Below are positions 1 to 5,161 of a stretch of 7,270 bases of DNA, piece after piece (positions within the stretch are counted from its first letter, which is position 1; the number at the start of each line of letters is the position of its first letter). Below the pieces are notes generated by a model, which was not told the DNA's origin, searched no databases, and was given only the letters and a program-made list of their open reading frames with translations. This DNA is from an uncultured Lysobacteraceae bacterium. Its GTDB lineage: Bacteria > Pseudomonadota > Gammaproteobacteria > Xanthomonadales > Rhodanobacteraceae. Made by a program: the position numbers and the translations under genes. Location of the stretch: NCBI GenBank assembly GCA_946482585.1, contig CAMLSI010000268.1, positions 1 through 7,270 of the forward strand, in the 5' to 3' direction.

Positions 1-318
1 GCCGCGGTCGAGCCAGGCTTCGTCGCAATGCACGCAGAGGTCGATCTGGTTGCGCGCGTCCGCGCTCACGCGAAACTTCGTCATGAAATGACGGCACTTC
101 GGACAGCACAGCGCGATGGACGTGTCCTTGACTTCGTCGAGGCTATCTTCGGCCGTGTCGCCGGACGTTTGCTCGGGCTGGCTCTCGCGCCAGTGGCGGT
201 AGGCGACGAGCGAGAGCAGGCTGCCGCCGCAACCGTCGCAGGACAGTGCCGGCAAGTCCGCTTCGATGCGGGACGGATGGAGGTTGCGATCTTTGCAATG
301 CGGACAACTACTGGCCAT
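1..318 (-). CDS. Two-zinc-ribbon (TFIIB-type) protein, partial
   Basis: This leftward gene begins with ATG at 318 and runs off the left edge without a stop; 106 residues are visible. Two zinc-ribbon units can be read. The first has C5-P-H-C8 with C27-D-G-C30-G-G. The second has C72-P-K-C75 with C95-V-H-C98, followed by E-A-W-L-D-R-G, which is the typical ending of a zf-TFIIB (PF13453-like) knuckle. An acidic linker, residues about 45-67, separates them. The start is supported by an AGGGGG ribosome-binding site (325-330) 6 nt upstream. Proteins of this type are small, cytoplasmic and probably bind zinc; no reaction is established, so I give no function. It lies downstream of tRNA-Leu on the same strand, beyond a hairpin. 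I see no convincing promoter of its own in 319-389. The zinc-ribbon call is firm from the Cys pattern, but the role is unknown. Confidence 0.85.
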   Translation of the reverse strand, partial: MASSCPHCKDRNLHPSRIEADLPALSCDGCGGSLLSLVAYRHWRESQPEQTSGDTAEDSLDEVKDTSIALCCPKCRHFMTKFRVSADARNQIDLCVHCDEAWLDRG

Positions 319-324
319 GGCGAT

Positions 325-330
325 CCCCCT
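325..330 (-). promoter_or_regulatory. Ribosome-binding site of the zinc-ribbon gene
   Basis: On the minus strand AGGGGG lies 6 nt before the ATG at 318. It supports this start, and the gene could easily be missed because it has no stop inside the window. Confidence 0.6.
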
Positions 331-339
331 GATTGCCGC

Positions 340-379
340 CGAGCGGCGAGTGCTGCCATCGAGCGGCGAATTCTGCGGC
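340..379. repeat. Imperfect 20-bp tandem repeat in the leader of the zinc-ribbon gene
   Basis: The word CGAGCGGCGA occurs at 340-349 and again at 360-369, exactly 20 bp apart. The following bases also partly match, giving about two degenerate copies of a 20-bp unit. The repeat sits between the tRNA-Leu hairpin and the zinc-ribbon start codon. It could be a pair of protein sites on the same DNA face or simply chance in GC-rich DNA. Confidence 0.35.
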
Positions 380-389
380 GCGCAGACAG

Positions 390-418
390 CAGAAGGCCCG
401 CGCTAGGCGGGCCTTCTG
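390..418 (-). terminator. Hairpin terminator after tRNA-Leu
   Basis: A perfect 12-bp inverted repeat (arms 390-401 and 407-418, loop GCTAG in plus-strand orientation) lies 9 bp beyond the encoded CCA end of tRNA-Leu. Read leftward, the descending arm ends GGGCCTTCTG and continues CTGTCTG, so the U-tract is weak. The strength of the stem and its position directly after a tRNA make termination and 3'-end definition the best reading. Some read-through into the zinc-ribbon gene is possible. Confidence 0.7.
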
Positions 419-427
419 TTCATCGAT

Positions 428-512
<85 letters not shown>

Positions 513-553
513 AGGTGCTTCGCCATGCGCCGAGGGCGCCGCGAAGGTCGCGA

Positions 554-582
554 ACTATAGGGAGCGCTAGCGGGCTTGTCAA
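554..582 (-). promoter_or_regulatory. Sigma70 promoter of tRNA-Leu
   Basis: Read on the minus strand, a perfect -35 box TTGACA (577-582) is followed, after exactly 17 bp, by TATAGT (554-559), one base from the -10 consensus. The stretch after the -10 (TCGCGACC) is GC-rich, like the discriminators of stable-RNA promoters under stringent control. The predicted start, near 546-548, leaves a leader of about 35 nt before the tRNA 5' end for RNase P to remove. The promoter lies within 90 bp of the divergent rnr start codon. Confidence 0.9.
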
Positions 583-641
583 CGCTTTGCTTGCAATCGC
601 CGCGCAGGTCGGCGAGGCTGACTCATTCAACGAGAGAACAT

Positions 642-953
642 ATGAAGAAAACACGGACTACGACAACGACGCGCGCACCCGCGAAGAAATCCGCGCGTCC
701 CGGCTGGATGCCGGATGCGGCCGCAACGGAACGCGGCAAGCGCGCGCCGACGGCTGCGGTACCGGCGGGCCCGGCAACACCGAAACCCTCGGCGCTGCGC
801 AAGATGGCAGCGATCGCCGCCGCCGCGGAACCCGCGAAGCCGCGCAAGCCGGCTGCGGCCGAAACACCGGCGCGCTCGCGCAAGAACAACGCCGAAACGA
901 CGTCGCGTCCGCGGCGCACGGCAGCGGCCGCGCCGGCATCCTCCCCTGGCGCC
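642..953 (+). other. Basic, Ala/Lys/Arg/Pro-rich N-terminal extension of RNase R
   Basis: Residues 1-104 precede the point where alignment to E. coli RNase R begins (D-P-F at 105). The stretch is rich in Lys, Arg, Ala, Thr and Pro, with clusters such as AKPRKPAAAE, and has no predicted fold by eye. It is in frame with the rest, begins at an ATG with a plausible Shine-Dalgarno, and reads MKKTRTTTTTR at its start. By composition it is probably a disordered RNA-binding or ribosome-binding segment. Confidence 0.7.
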
Positions 954-3128
954 GATCCGTTCGCCGAACGCGAACAGCAACGCTACGAACACCCGATCCC
1001 GAGCCGCGAGGCGCTGCTCGCGTTTCTCGCCGAGCAGGGACAGTTGATGAATGCCGAAGCGATCGCGAAAGCGCTGTCGCTGACGCACGAACGCGATTTC
1101 GGCGCGCTGACGAAACGCCTTGCGGCGATGCTGCGCGACGGTCAGCTGATCCAGAATCGTCGCGGCGGTTACGGCGTCGCGCAGAAGCTCGACCTCGTGG
1201 CGGGCGTCGTGCTCGCGAACCCCGACGGTTACGGCTTCCTCAAGCCGGATGCCGGCGGCGAGGATCTGTACCTGTCGCCTTATGAAATGCGCAAAGTGCT
1301 GCACGGCGATCGCGTGCTCGGCAGCATCGTCGGTGTCGATCGGCGCGGCCGTCGCCAGGGCGCCATCGTCGAAGTGCTCGACCGGCGTTCGCCGCGGCTG
1401 GTCGGCCGCATCGTCGAGCAGGACGGCGTCATGCTCGTCGCGCCCGACGATCGCCGCCTGCATCAGGACATCCTGATCGCGCCGGGCAAGGACCGCGGCG
1501 CGCGTTCGGGACAGATCGTCGTCGCCGAAATCACCGAGCCGCCGGGTCTGCATCGCGGCCCGATCGGGCGTGTGCTCGCCGTGCTCGGCGAGCGCCTGAC
1601 CCCGTCGCTGATCGTCGAAATGGCGATCGCGAGTCACGATATCCCGCACGAATGGCCGGAACCCGCGCTGCGCGAAGCGGCCGACGTCGAACCCGAAGTC
1701 GGTGCGGCCGAAATCGCCGGGCGCAAGGACCTGCGCGGCCTGCCGCTCGTGACCATCGACGGCGAGGACGCGCGCGATTTCGACGATGCCGTGTTCGCCG
1801 AACCGGCGGCGGGCGGCTTCCGCCTCGTCGTCGCGATCGCCGACGTGTCGCACTACGTGCAGCCCGAAACCGCGCTCGACGACGAAGCCTACAAGCGCGC
1901 GACCTCGGTCTATTTCCCCGGATTCGTCGTGCCCATGCTGCCGGAGACGCTGTCCAACGGCATCTGCTCGCTGAATCCCAAGGTCGAACGTCTCTGTATG
2001 GTTTGCGACATGCAGGTCGACCACGACGGCGAAGTGTCGAAGTCGAAGTTCTATCCGGCGGTGATGCGCTCGCACGCACGCCTGACCTACAACCAGGTCT
2101 GGAAGGCGATCGGCGAGAAGGATGCCGACGCGCGCGCGCAGATCGGCAACCTGATGCCGCATATTGAACATCTGTACCAGCTCTACAAGGTGCTCGCCAA
2201 GGCGCGCAAGAAGCGCGGCGCGATCGACTTCGAGAGCGCCGAGGTCAAGTTCCGCCTCGCCCCGTCGGGCGAGGTCGTGCAGCTCGGCGCCGAGCCGCGC
2301 AACGATGCGCACAAGCTCATCGAGGAGTGCATGATCGCCGCGAACGTCCAGGCGGCGCGCTACCTGAGCAAGCTGCGCATCCCGGCGCTGTATCGCGTGC
2401 ACGAGCGGCCGCCGGAAGGCAAGTATCAGGACCTGCTTGAGTTCCTGAAGGATTTCAGTCTGAAGATGCCGCCTGCGACCGAGGTCGAGCCGGCCGACTT
2501 CGCCGGCTTGATCAAGAAGATCCAGAAGCGCCCCGACGCGAGCCTGATCGAATCGGTGCTGCTGCGTTCGCAGTCGCTGGCAGCGTATCAGCCCGACTGC
2601 GGCGGGCACTTTGGCCTTGCGCTCGATGCGTATGCGCACTTCACGTCGCCGATCCGCCGCTACCCGGATCTGCTCGTGCACCGCGCGATCCGCCATGCGC
2701 TGGACAAGGGCAAGCCGTCTACCTATCGCTACTCGCCGGCAACGATGGCCAGCATGGCGGTGCACTGCTCCAGCAGCGGACGGCGTGCCGAAGAAGCCGA
2801 GCGGGACGTCGACGAACGCTACAAGTGCGCCTGGATGGAGAAGCACGTCGGCAGCGAATTCGACGGCATCGTCTCCGGCGTGACTTCATTCGGGCTGTTC
2901 GTCGAGCTCGTCGATTCGAAGGTGACGGGCCTGGTGCATATCACGCAGTTGCCGAACGACTACTATCATTTCGATCCGATCCGGCATCTGTTGACCGGCG
3001 AGCGCCGCGGCCTGAAATTCCGCCTCGGCGACGCCGTGCGCATCCAGGTGCTGCGCGCGAGTCTCGAGGACCGCAAGATCGATTTCCGCCTCGTCGCGGA
3101 TGAACCCCAGGAGAAGAAGCGGCGATGA
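642..3128 (+). CDS. rnr: Ribonuclease R, 3'-5' exoribonuclease
   Basis: The 828-residue product is RNase R, a processive cytoplasmic 3'-5' exoribonuclease that degrades structured RNA and acts in rRNA quality control. Domains in order: a basic low-complexity N-terminal extension (1-104); the conserved RNase R beginning D-P-F-x-E-R-E (105 on); a winged-helix/HTH region (about 122-178); cold-shock domains (from about 187); the RNB catalytic core with D-G-E-D-A-R-D-F-D-D (D373, D379, D381, D382 match the metal-binding Asp cluster of E. coli RNase R); the RNase II family signature around S-P-I-R-R-Y-P-D (about 669-676); and an S1 domain (about 740-820). I chose ATG 642, which has GAGAGA 4 nt upstream, over the upstream in-frame TTG at 576. 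Oddly, the protein ends EKKRR soon after S1, whereas E. coli has a long Lys-rich C-terminal tail. It overlaps rlmB by 4 bp. Confidence 0.97.
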   Translation: MKKTRTTTTTRAPAKKSARPGWMPDAAATERGKRAPTAAVPAGPATPKPSALRKMAAIAAAAEPAKPRKPAAAETPARSRKNNAETTSRPRRTAAAAPASSPGADPFAEREQQRYEHPIPSREALLAFLAEQGQLMNAEAIAKALSLTHERDFGALTKRLAAMLRDGQLIQNRRGGYGVAQKLDLVAGVVLANPDGYGFLKPDAGGEDLYLSPYEMRKVLHGDRVLGSIVGVDRRGRRQGAIVEVLDRRSPRLVGRIVEQDGVMLVAPDDRRLHQDILIAPGKDRGARSGQIVVAEITEPPGLHRGPIGRVLAVLGERLTPSLIVEMAIASHDIPHEWPEPALREAADVEPEVGAAEIAGRKDLRGLPLVTIDGEDARDFDDAVFAEPAAGGFRLVVAIADVSHYVQPETALDDEAYKRATSVYFPGFVVPMLPETLSNGICSLNPKVERLCMVCDMQVDHDGEVSKSKFYPAVMRSHARLTYNQVWKAIGEKDADARAQIGNLMPHIEHLYQLYKVLAKARKKRGAIDFESAEVKFRLAPSGEVVQLGAEPRNDAHKLIEECMIAANVQAARYLSKLRIPALYRVHERPPEGKYQDLLEFLKDFSLKMPPATEVEPADFAGLIKKIQKRPDASLIESVLLRSQSLAAYQPDCGGHFGLALDAYAHFTSPIRRYPDLLVHRAIRHALDKGKPSTYRYSPATMASMAVHCSSSGRRAEEAERDVDERYKCAWMEKHVGSEFDGIVSGVTSFGLFVELVDSKVTGLVHITQLPNDYYHFDPIRHLLTGERRGLKFRLGDAVRIQVLRASLEDRKIDFRLVADEPQEKKRR
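3109..3116 (+). promoter_or_regulatory. Ribosome-binding site of rlmB inside the end of rnr
   Basis: AGGAGAAG lies 8 nt before the rlmB ATG, within the last codons of rnr. With the ATGA overlap at 3125-3128 this indicates translational coupling with its own good Shine-Dalgarno. Confidence 0.75.
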
Positions 3129-3862
3129 GCCATGAGTTGCTCGTAGGCATCAATTCCGTCGAGGCGGCGCTGAGCCACGATCCGAAGAACATTGTGGAAT
3201 TGTTCATCGAGACCGGCAGCGCGAACGCGCGCCTCAAGGAGCTGTCGGAACGTGCGCGCGATCTCGGCGTCAAGCCGCACGGACGCACTCGTGAGTTGCT
3301 CGATCGCATGACTGGCGGCGCACGCCATCAGGGCGTGGTCGCGCAGTACCGCTCCGCACCGCCGCGCAGCGAGGCCGATCTCGCGACCTTGGTCGAGGCG
3401 GCCGGTCGCGAGGCGCTGGTGCTGGTGCTCGACGGCGTCACCGATCCGCACAACCTCGGTGCCTGCCTGCGCAGCGCCGAAGCCGCGGGCGTGACGGCGG
3501 TCGTCGTGACCAAGGACAAGGCCGTCGGCATCACCCCCATCGTGCGTCGCGCGTCGGCCGGCGCCGCGGATCGCGTGCCGTTCATCGCTGCGACGAACCT
3601 CGCGCGCACGTTGCGCGCGCTCAAGGACATGGGCGTGTGGCTGGTCGGTCTCGCTGGCGAGGGCGAGCAGAGCTTCTACGACGTCGACCTCAAGGGACCG
3701 ATCGCGCTCGTGATCGGCAGCGAGGGCGAAGGTCTGCGCCGCCTCACTCGTGAGCAATGCGACTACCTCGCGCGTATTCCGATGCGCGGCGCGGTCGAAA
3801 GCCTCAACGTCTCGGTGGCTACGGGTATCACGCTGTTCGAAGTCCTGCGTCAGCGCGGCTGA
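3125..3862 (+). CDS. rlmB: 23S rRNA (guanosine-2251-2'-O)-methyltransferase RlmB
   Basis: The 245-residue product, close to the 243 of E. coli RlmB, transfers a methyl group from S-adenosylmethionine to the 2'-O of G2251 in the peptidyl-transferase P loop of 23S rRNA. It is a SpoU/TrmH (SPOUT) enzyme. Residues 1-76 form the small N-terminal substrate-binding domain (H-E-L-L-V-G-I-N-S-V-E-A-A-L near the start). The three SpoU motifs are clear: motif 1, D-P-H-N110-L-G-A-C-L-R116-S-A; motif 2, V-I-G198-S-E200-G-E-G-L-R-R; motif 3, S226-L-N228-V-S-V-A-T-G, which forms the SAM-binding knot. All signature residues are present, so it should be active. Its ATG overlaps the rnr stop, making a two-gene operon as in E. 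coli. No U-rich terminator follows; the next gene is convergent. Confidence 0.97.
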   Translation: MSHELLVGINSVEAALSHDPKNIVELFIETGSANARLKELSERARDLGVKPHGRTRELLDRMTGGARHQGVVAQYRSAPPRSEADLATLVEAAGREALVLVLDGVTDPHNLGACLRSAEAAGVTAVVVTKDKAVGITPIVRRASAGAADRVPFIAATNLARTLRALKDMGVWLVGLAGEGEQSFYDVDLKGPIALVIGSEGEGLRRLTREQCDYLARIPMRGAVESLNVSVATGITLFEVLRQRG

Positions 3863-3966
3863 GCGCAGGTGCCGTTTCGCGTGTCTCTTACGAAGCGGCA
3901 GTGATGCCGCGATCGACACGGCTCATCGCGCGGCGACGGTGCGCGATTCGCTGCTCATACGATCGG

Positions 3967-4000
3967 CACACACGGAATCGCTTGGTCGGTTCCCTGTGTG
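3967..4000. repeat. Inverted repeat between convergent genes
   Basis: Arms CACACACGGAA (3967-3977) and TTCCCTGTGTG (3990-4000) pair over 11 bp with a single mismatch around a 12-nt loop. The repeat lies in the 173-bp space between the rlmB stop and the stop of the convergent secreted-protein gene. Neither strand has a U-tract after it, so it is not a classical terminator. It may define transcript 3' ends from either side. Nothing else gene-like is visible in 3863-4035. Confidence 0.45.
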
Positions 4001-4035
4001 GCGGGTGGGGCGTGAGTACCCGCGACGGCTCGCGG

Positions 4036-4398
4036 TCAGAACGACGATGCGAGTGCCTGATCGACGGCTTCGCCGTCGGCAACTTCGGGGCAGGCCGGCA
4101 GCCACTGCGTCGCGGTTTCGACATAGCCTGCCGGCGCAATCACGCTGACCGCTATCGCGGCGGCGTGGCCGTTCGGGCAGTGCAGGCGTCGATGAGCGGC
4201 GGCCAGATCATCGCCGGCGACGACGACGTTCGCGGAGAGATGCCACTCGTAACGGTAACGGGCACCCTGCGGCCACGCTTCGCAGCGATAACCTTCGCGG
4301 CTGGCCGTGCAGCTGAGGCCGGCAGCGCCGAGGCCGGCCGAGAAGATCATCGCCATGCCGACGAGGCTGCAGCGCAGAAGGATTTGAGCGATGGACAT
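4036..4398 (-). CDS. Small predicted secreted protein with CEAWPQ motif (paralogue A)
   Basis: The product has 120 residues and an N-terminal signal peptide (M-S-I-A-Q-I-L-L-R, then a hydrophobic stretch 10-28, cleavage probably near residues 26-29). I chose ATG 4398 because AGGGGA lies 5 nt upstream and the signal peptide starts there; the reading frame stays open upstream to 4548, but that part lacks secretory or coding character. The mature part has four cysteines, C30, C39, C74 and C103, suggesting two disulfides. Motifs are C39-E-A-W-P-Q, Y50-E-W52, A-V-S-V (83-86) and L-P-A-C103, then an acidic C-terminal tail. The same pattern occurs in the C-terminal half of the gene at 4598-5062. I do not recognise a characterised family; the layout could suit a small beta-sandwich (Ig-like) domain, which is inference only. 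It is the last of three leftward genes after a Ser/Thr kinase. Confidence 0.75.
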   Translation of the reverse strand: MSIAQILLRCSLVGMAMIFSAGLGAAGLSCTASREGYRCEAWPQGARYRYEWHLSANVVVAGDDLAAAHRRLHCPNGHAAAIAVSVIAPAGYVETATQWLPACPEVADGEAVDQALASSF

Positions 4399-4403
4399 GC
4401 ACT

Positions 4404-4409
4404 TCCCCT
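4404..4409 (-). promoter_or_regulatory. Ribosome-binding site of paralogue A
   Basis: AGGGGA on the minus strand, 5 nt before ATG 4398, decides this start over the in-frame upstream start at 4548. Confidence 0.6.
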
Positions 4410-4448
4410 GTGAAGTGTCGTGACGGCTGCGCGGCGCAAATACCGCAA

Positions 4449-4485
4449 CGCAGTCGCCACGCTCAGGGGGTGCGTAGCGACTGCG
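4449..4485 (-). promoter_or_regulatory. Long hairpin in the leader of paralogue A
   Basis: Arms 4449-4457 (CGCAGTCGC) and 4477-4485 (GCGACTGCG) pair perfectly over 9 bp. After one mismatch a further 4 bp (ACGC 4459-4462 with GCGT 4472-4475) close a 9-nt loop. The stem lies 50-87 nt upstream of ATG 4398, in the 199-bp gap after the 154-residue gene. Read leftward it is followed by TTGCGGTATTTGCG, with no real U-tract. It may be an attenuator, a processing or mRNA-stabilising structure, a terminator of the upstream gene, or an operator. Confidence 0.5.
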
Positions 4486-4597
4486 ATGCGACAGGGCGTT
4501 GCGGAGCCCAATCATTCCTACTCGTAGCCGAACAGGGGGTGGGCTCACGCGCGGGCGGGTGAATTGTCATCAATCGTGACGCCGACGGTTGCGACGC

Positions 4598-5062
4598 TCA
4601 GTCGCAGGCCGGGATCGTTGCCGAAGCGACCGACGTCGCACCCGTGGACGTCATGATCGAGACGCTGACTGCGCCGATGCCGCAGGCAAAGCTGCGTTGC
4701 GGGCTCGTGGCCGGGAACGAGGCGGGAGCGTTGTTCTCGTCGGACCAGGAATAGCTGAGTTCGTCACTCTGCGGCCAGGCTTCGCAGCTGAAATGACCAC
4801 TGTCGAGGGCGCATTTCAGGCGCGGCGCGGGCGGCGGGTCGGAGATCGCGGCCTGGGTGACGACCGAGTTCGTGAGATCGCATTCGGCGGAAATCACGGG
4901 GTTCACGTAGAGATAGCAGTCGCGCGCGCAGGTGTTGAAGGAGGCGACATACAGATCGCAGACCTCGGTCGCACCGGCAGCGGTACTGATGAGACCGGCA
5001 AGCGCCAGCACACTGGACGAAGCGATGGCGGACACGGGACGGAACGATACGGGACGGAACAT
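4598..5062 (-). CDS. Predicted secreted eight-cysteine protein with CEAWPQ motif (paralogue B)
   Basis: The product has 154 residues and starts with a signal peptide (hydrophobic core about 12-28, likely signal peptidase I cleavage after A-G-A31). The start ATG 5062 has AAGGGGGG 6 nt upstream. The mature protein has eight cysteines, an even number consistent with four disulfides. Residues 32-75 carry C35, C45, C49 and C61; residues 76-80 are a Pro-rich joint; residues 84-153 repeat the pattern of paralogue A: C84, C93-E-A-W-P-Q, Y104-S-W106, C127, V-S-V-S and I-P-A-C153. Cys-to-Cys distances (9, 34, 26) nearly equal those of paralogue A (9, 35, 29). The N-terminal codons contain a tandem duplication giving F-R-P-V-S twice. 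It lies 99 bp after the kinase gene, on the same strand, with a possible promoter between. Function unknown; extracytoplasmic location is the only firm inference. Confidence 0.8.
   Translation of the reverse strand: MFRPVSFRPVSAIASSSVLALAGLISTAAGATEVCDLYVASFNTCARDCYLYVNPVISAECDLTNSVVTQAAISDPPPAPRLKCALDSGHFSCEAWPQSDELSYSWSDENNAPASFPATSPQRSFACGIGAVSVSIMTSTGATSVASATIPACD
5030..5059 (-). repeat. 15-bp tandem duplication in the signal peptide of paralogue B
   Basis: Two adjacent 15-bp units (5059-5045 and 5044-5030, minus strand) match at 13 of 15 bases and encode F-R-P-V-S twice directly after the start Met. The unit is in frame, so it lengthens the basic N-region of the signal peptide without disturbing the core. 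Confidence 0.7.
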
Positions 5063-5068
5063 GGTTAG

Positions 5069-5076
5069 CCCCCCTT
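5069..5076 (-). promoter_or_regulatory. Ribosome-binding site of paralogue B
   Basis: AAGGGGGG on the minus strand lies 6 nt before ATG 5062, a strong Shine-Dalgarno match that supports this start. Confidence 0.6.
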
Positions 5077-5105
5077 AGGCTGATGACGATCCGGAGCAGA
5101 TGTGG

Positions 5106-5127
5106 GTATCGACAAGATGATCGATAC
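5106..5127. promoter_or_regulatory. Palindromic candidate operator upstream of paralogue B
   Basis: GTATCGA (5106-5112) and TCGATAC (5121-5127) form a perfect 7-bp inverted repeat with an 8-bp spacer. The 22-bp layout is typical of a site for a dimeric regulator. It lies 44-65 bp before ATG 5062 and about 25 bp downstream of a TTGACA box, so it would cover the -10/start region of a promoter there. As RNA it could also form a short hairpin. Confidence 0.45.
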
Positions 5128-5157
5128 TACAACCGTACGCGGAAAAGGCTGTGTCAA
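5124..5157 (-). promoter_or_regulatory. Possible promoter of paralogue B
   Basis: A perfect TTGACA (5152-5157, minus strand) lies 4 bp after the kinase stop codon. The -10 is unclear: TAGTAT (5124-5129) is the best hexamer but at 22 bp, and those at 17-20 bp spacing are poor. Either the promoter needs an activator or the TTGACA is fortuitous. It would let the two small genes be expressed separately from the kinase. Confidence 0.35.
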
Positions 5158-5161
5158 CGGC

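Noticed and set aside
627..2846. A 739-codon open frame on the minus strand opposite rnr
   Set aside because: It mirrors the codon structure of rnr, is rich in Arg, His, Asp and Ala with no domain, and has no reasonable start. RNase R on the plus strand is certain.
3895..3910. A 6-bp hairpin (GCGGCA-GTGA-TGCCGC) after rlmB as its terminator
   Set aside because: It is short and has no T-tract on either side; such stems are common by chance at this GC content.
4309..4317. A lipobox reading of the paralogue A signal peptide (G-L-S-C)
   Set aside because: The -3 position is Gly rather than Leu/Val/Ile, and this Cys aligns with a conserved structural Cys of paralogue B, so a disulfide role fits better than lipidation.
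3757..4413. A 218-codon plus-strand frame from inside rlmB through the convergent gap
   Set aside because: It overlaps the conserved end of rlmB and is antisense to paralogue A, which has a signal peptide, a Shine-Dalgarno and a paralogue.
4399..4548. Upstream in-frame extension of paralogue A to a start at 4548
   Set aside because: It would bury the signal peptide 50 residues inside the protein, and it crosses the leader hairpin. ATG 4398 has a good ribosome-binding site.
4590..4606. A 6-bp hairpin around the stop codon of paralogue B as a terminator
   Set aside because: The stem is short and is followed leftward by ACCGTCGG, not a U-tract.
4589..5068. A 159-codon plus-strand frame opposite paralogue B
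   Set aside because: No ribosome-binding site or motif; the minus-strand product has a signal peptide and conserved motifs shared with paralogue A.
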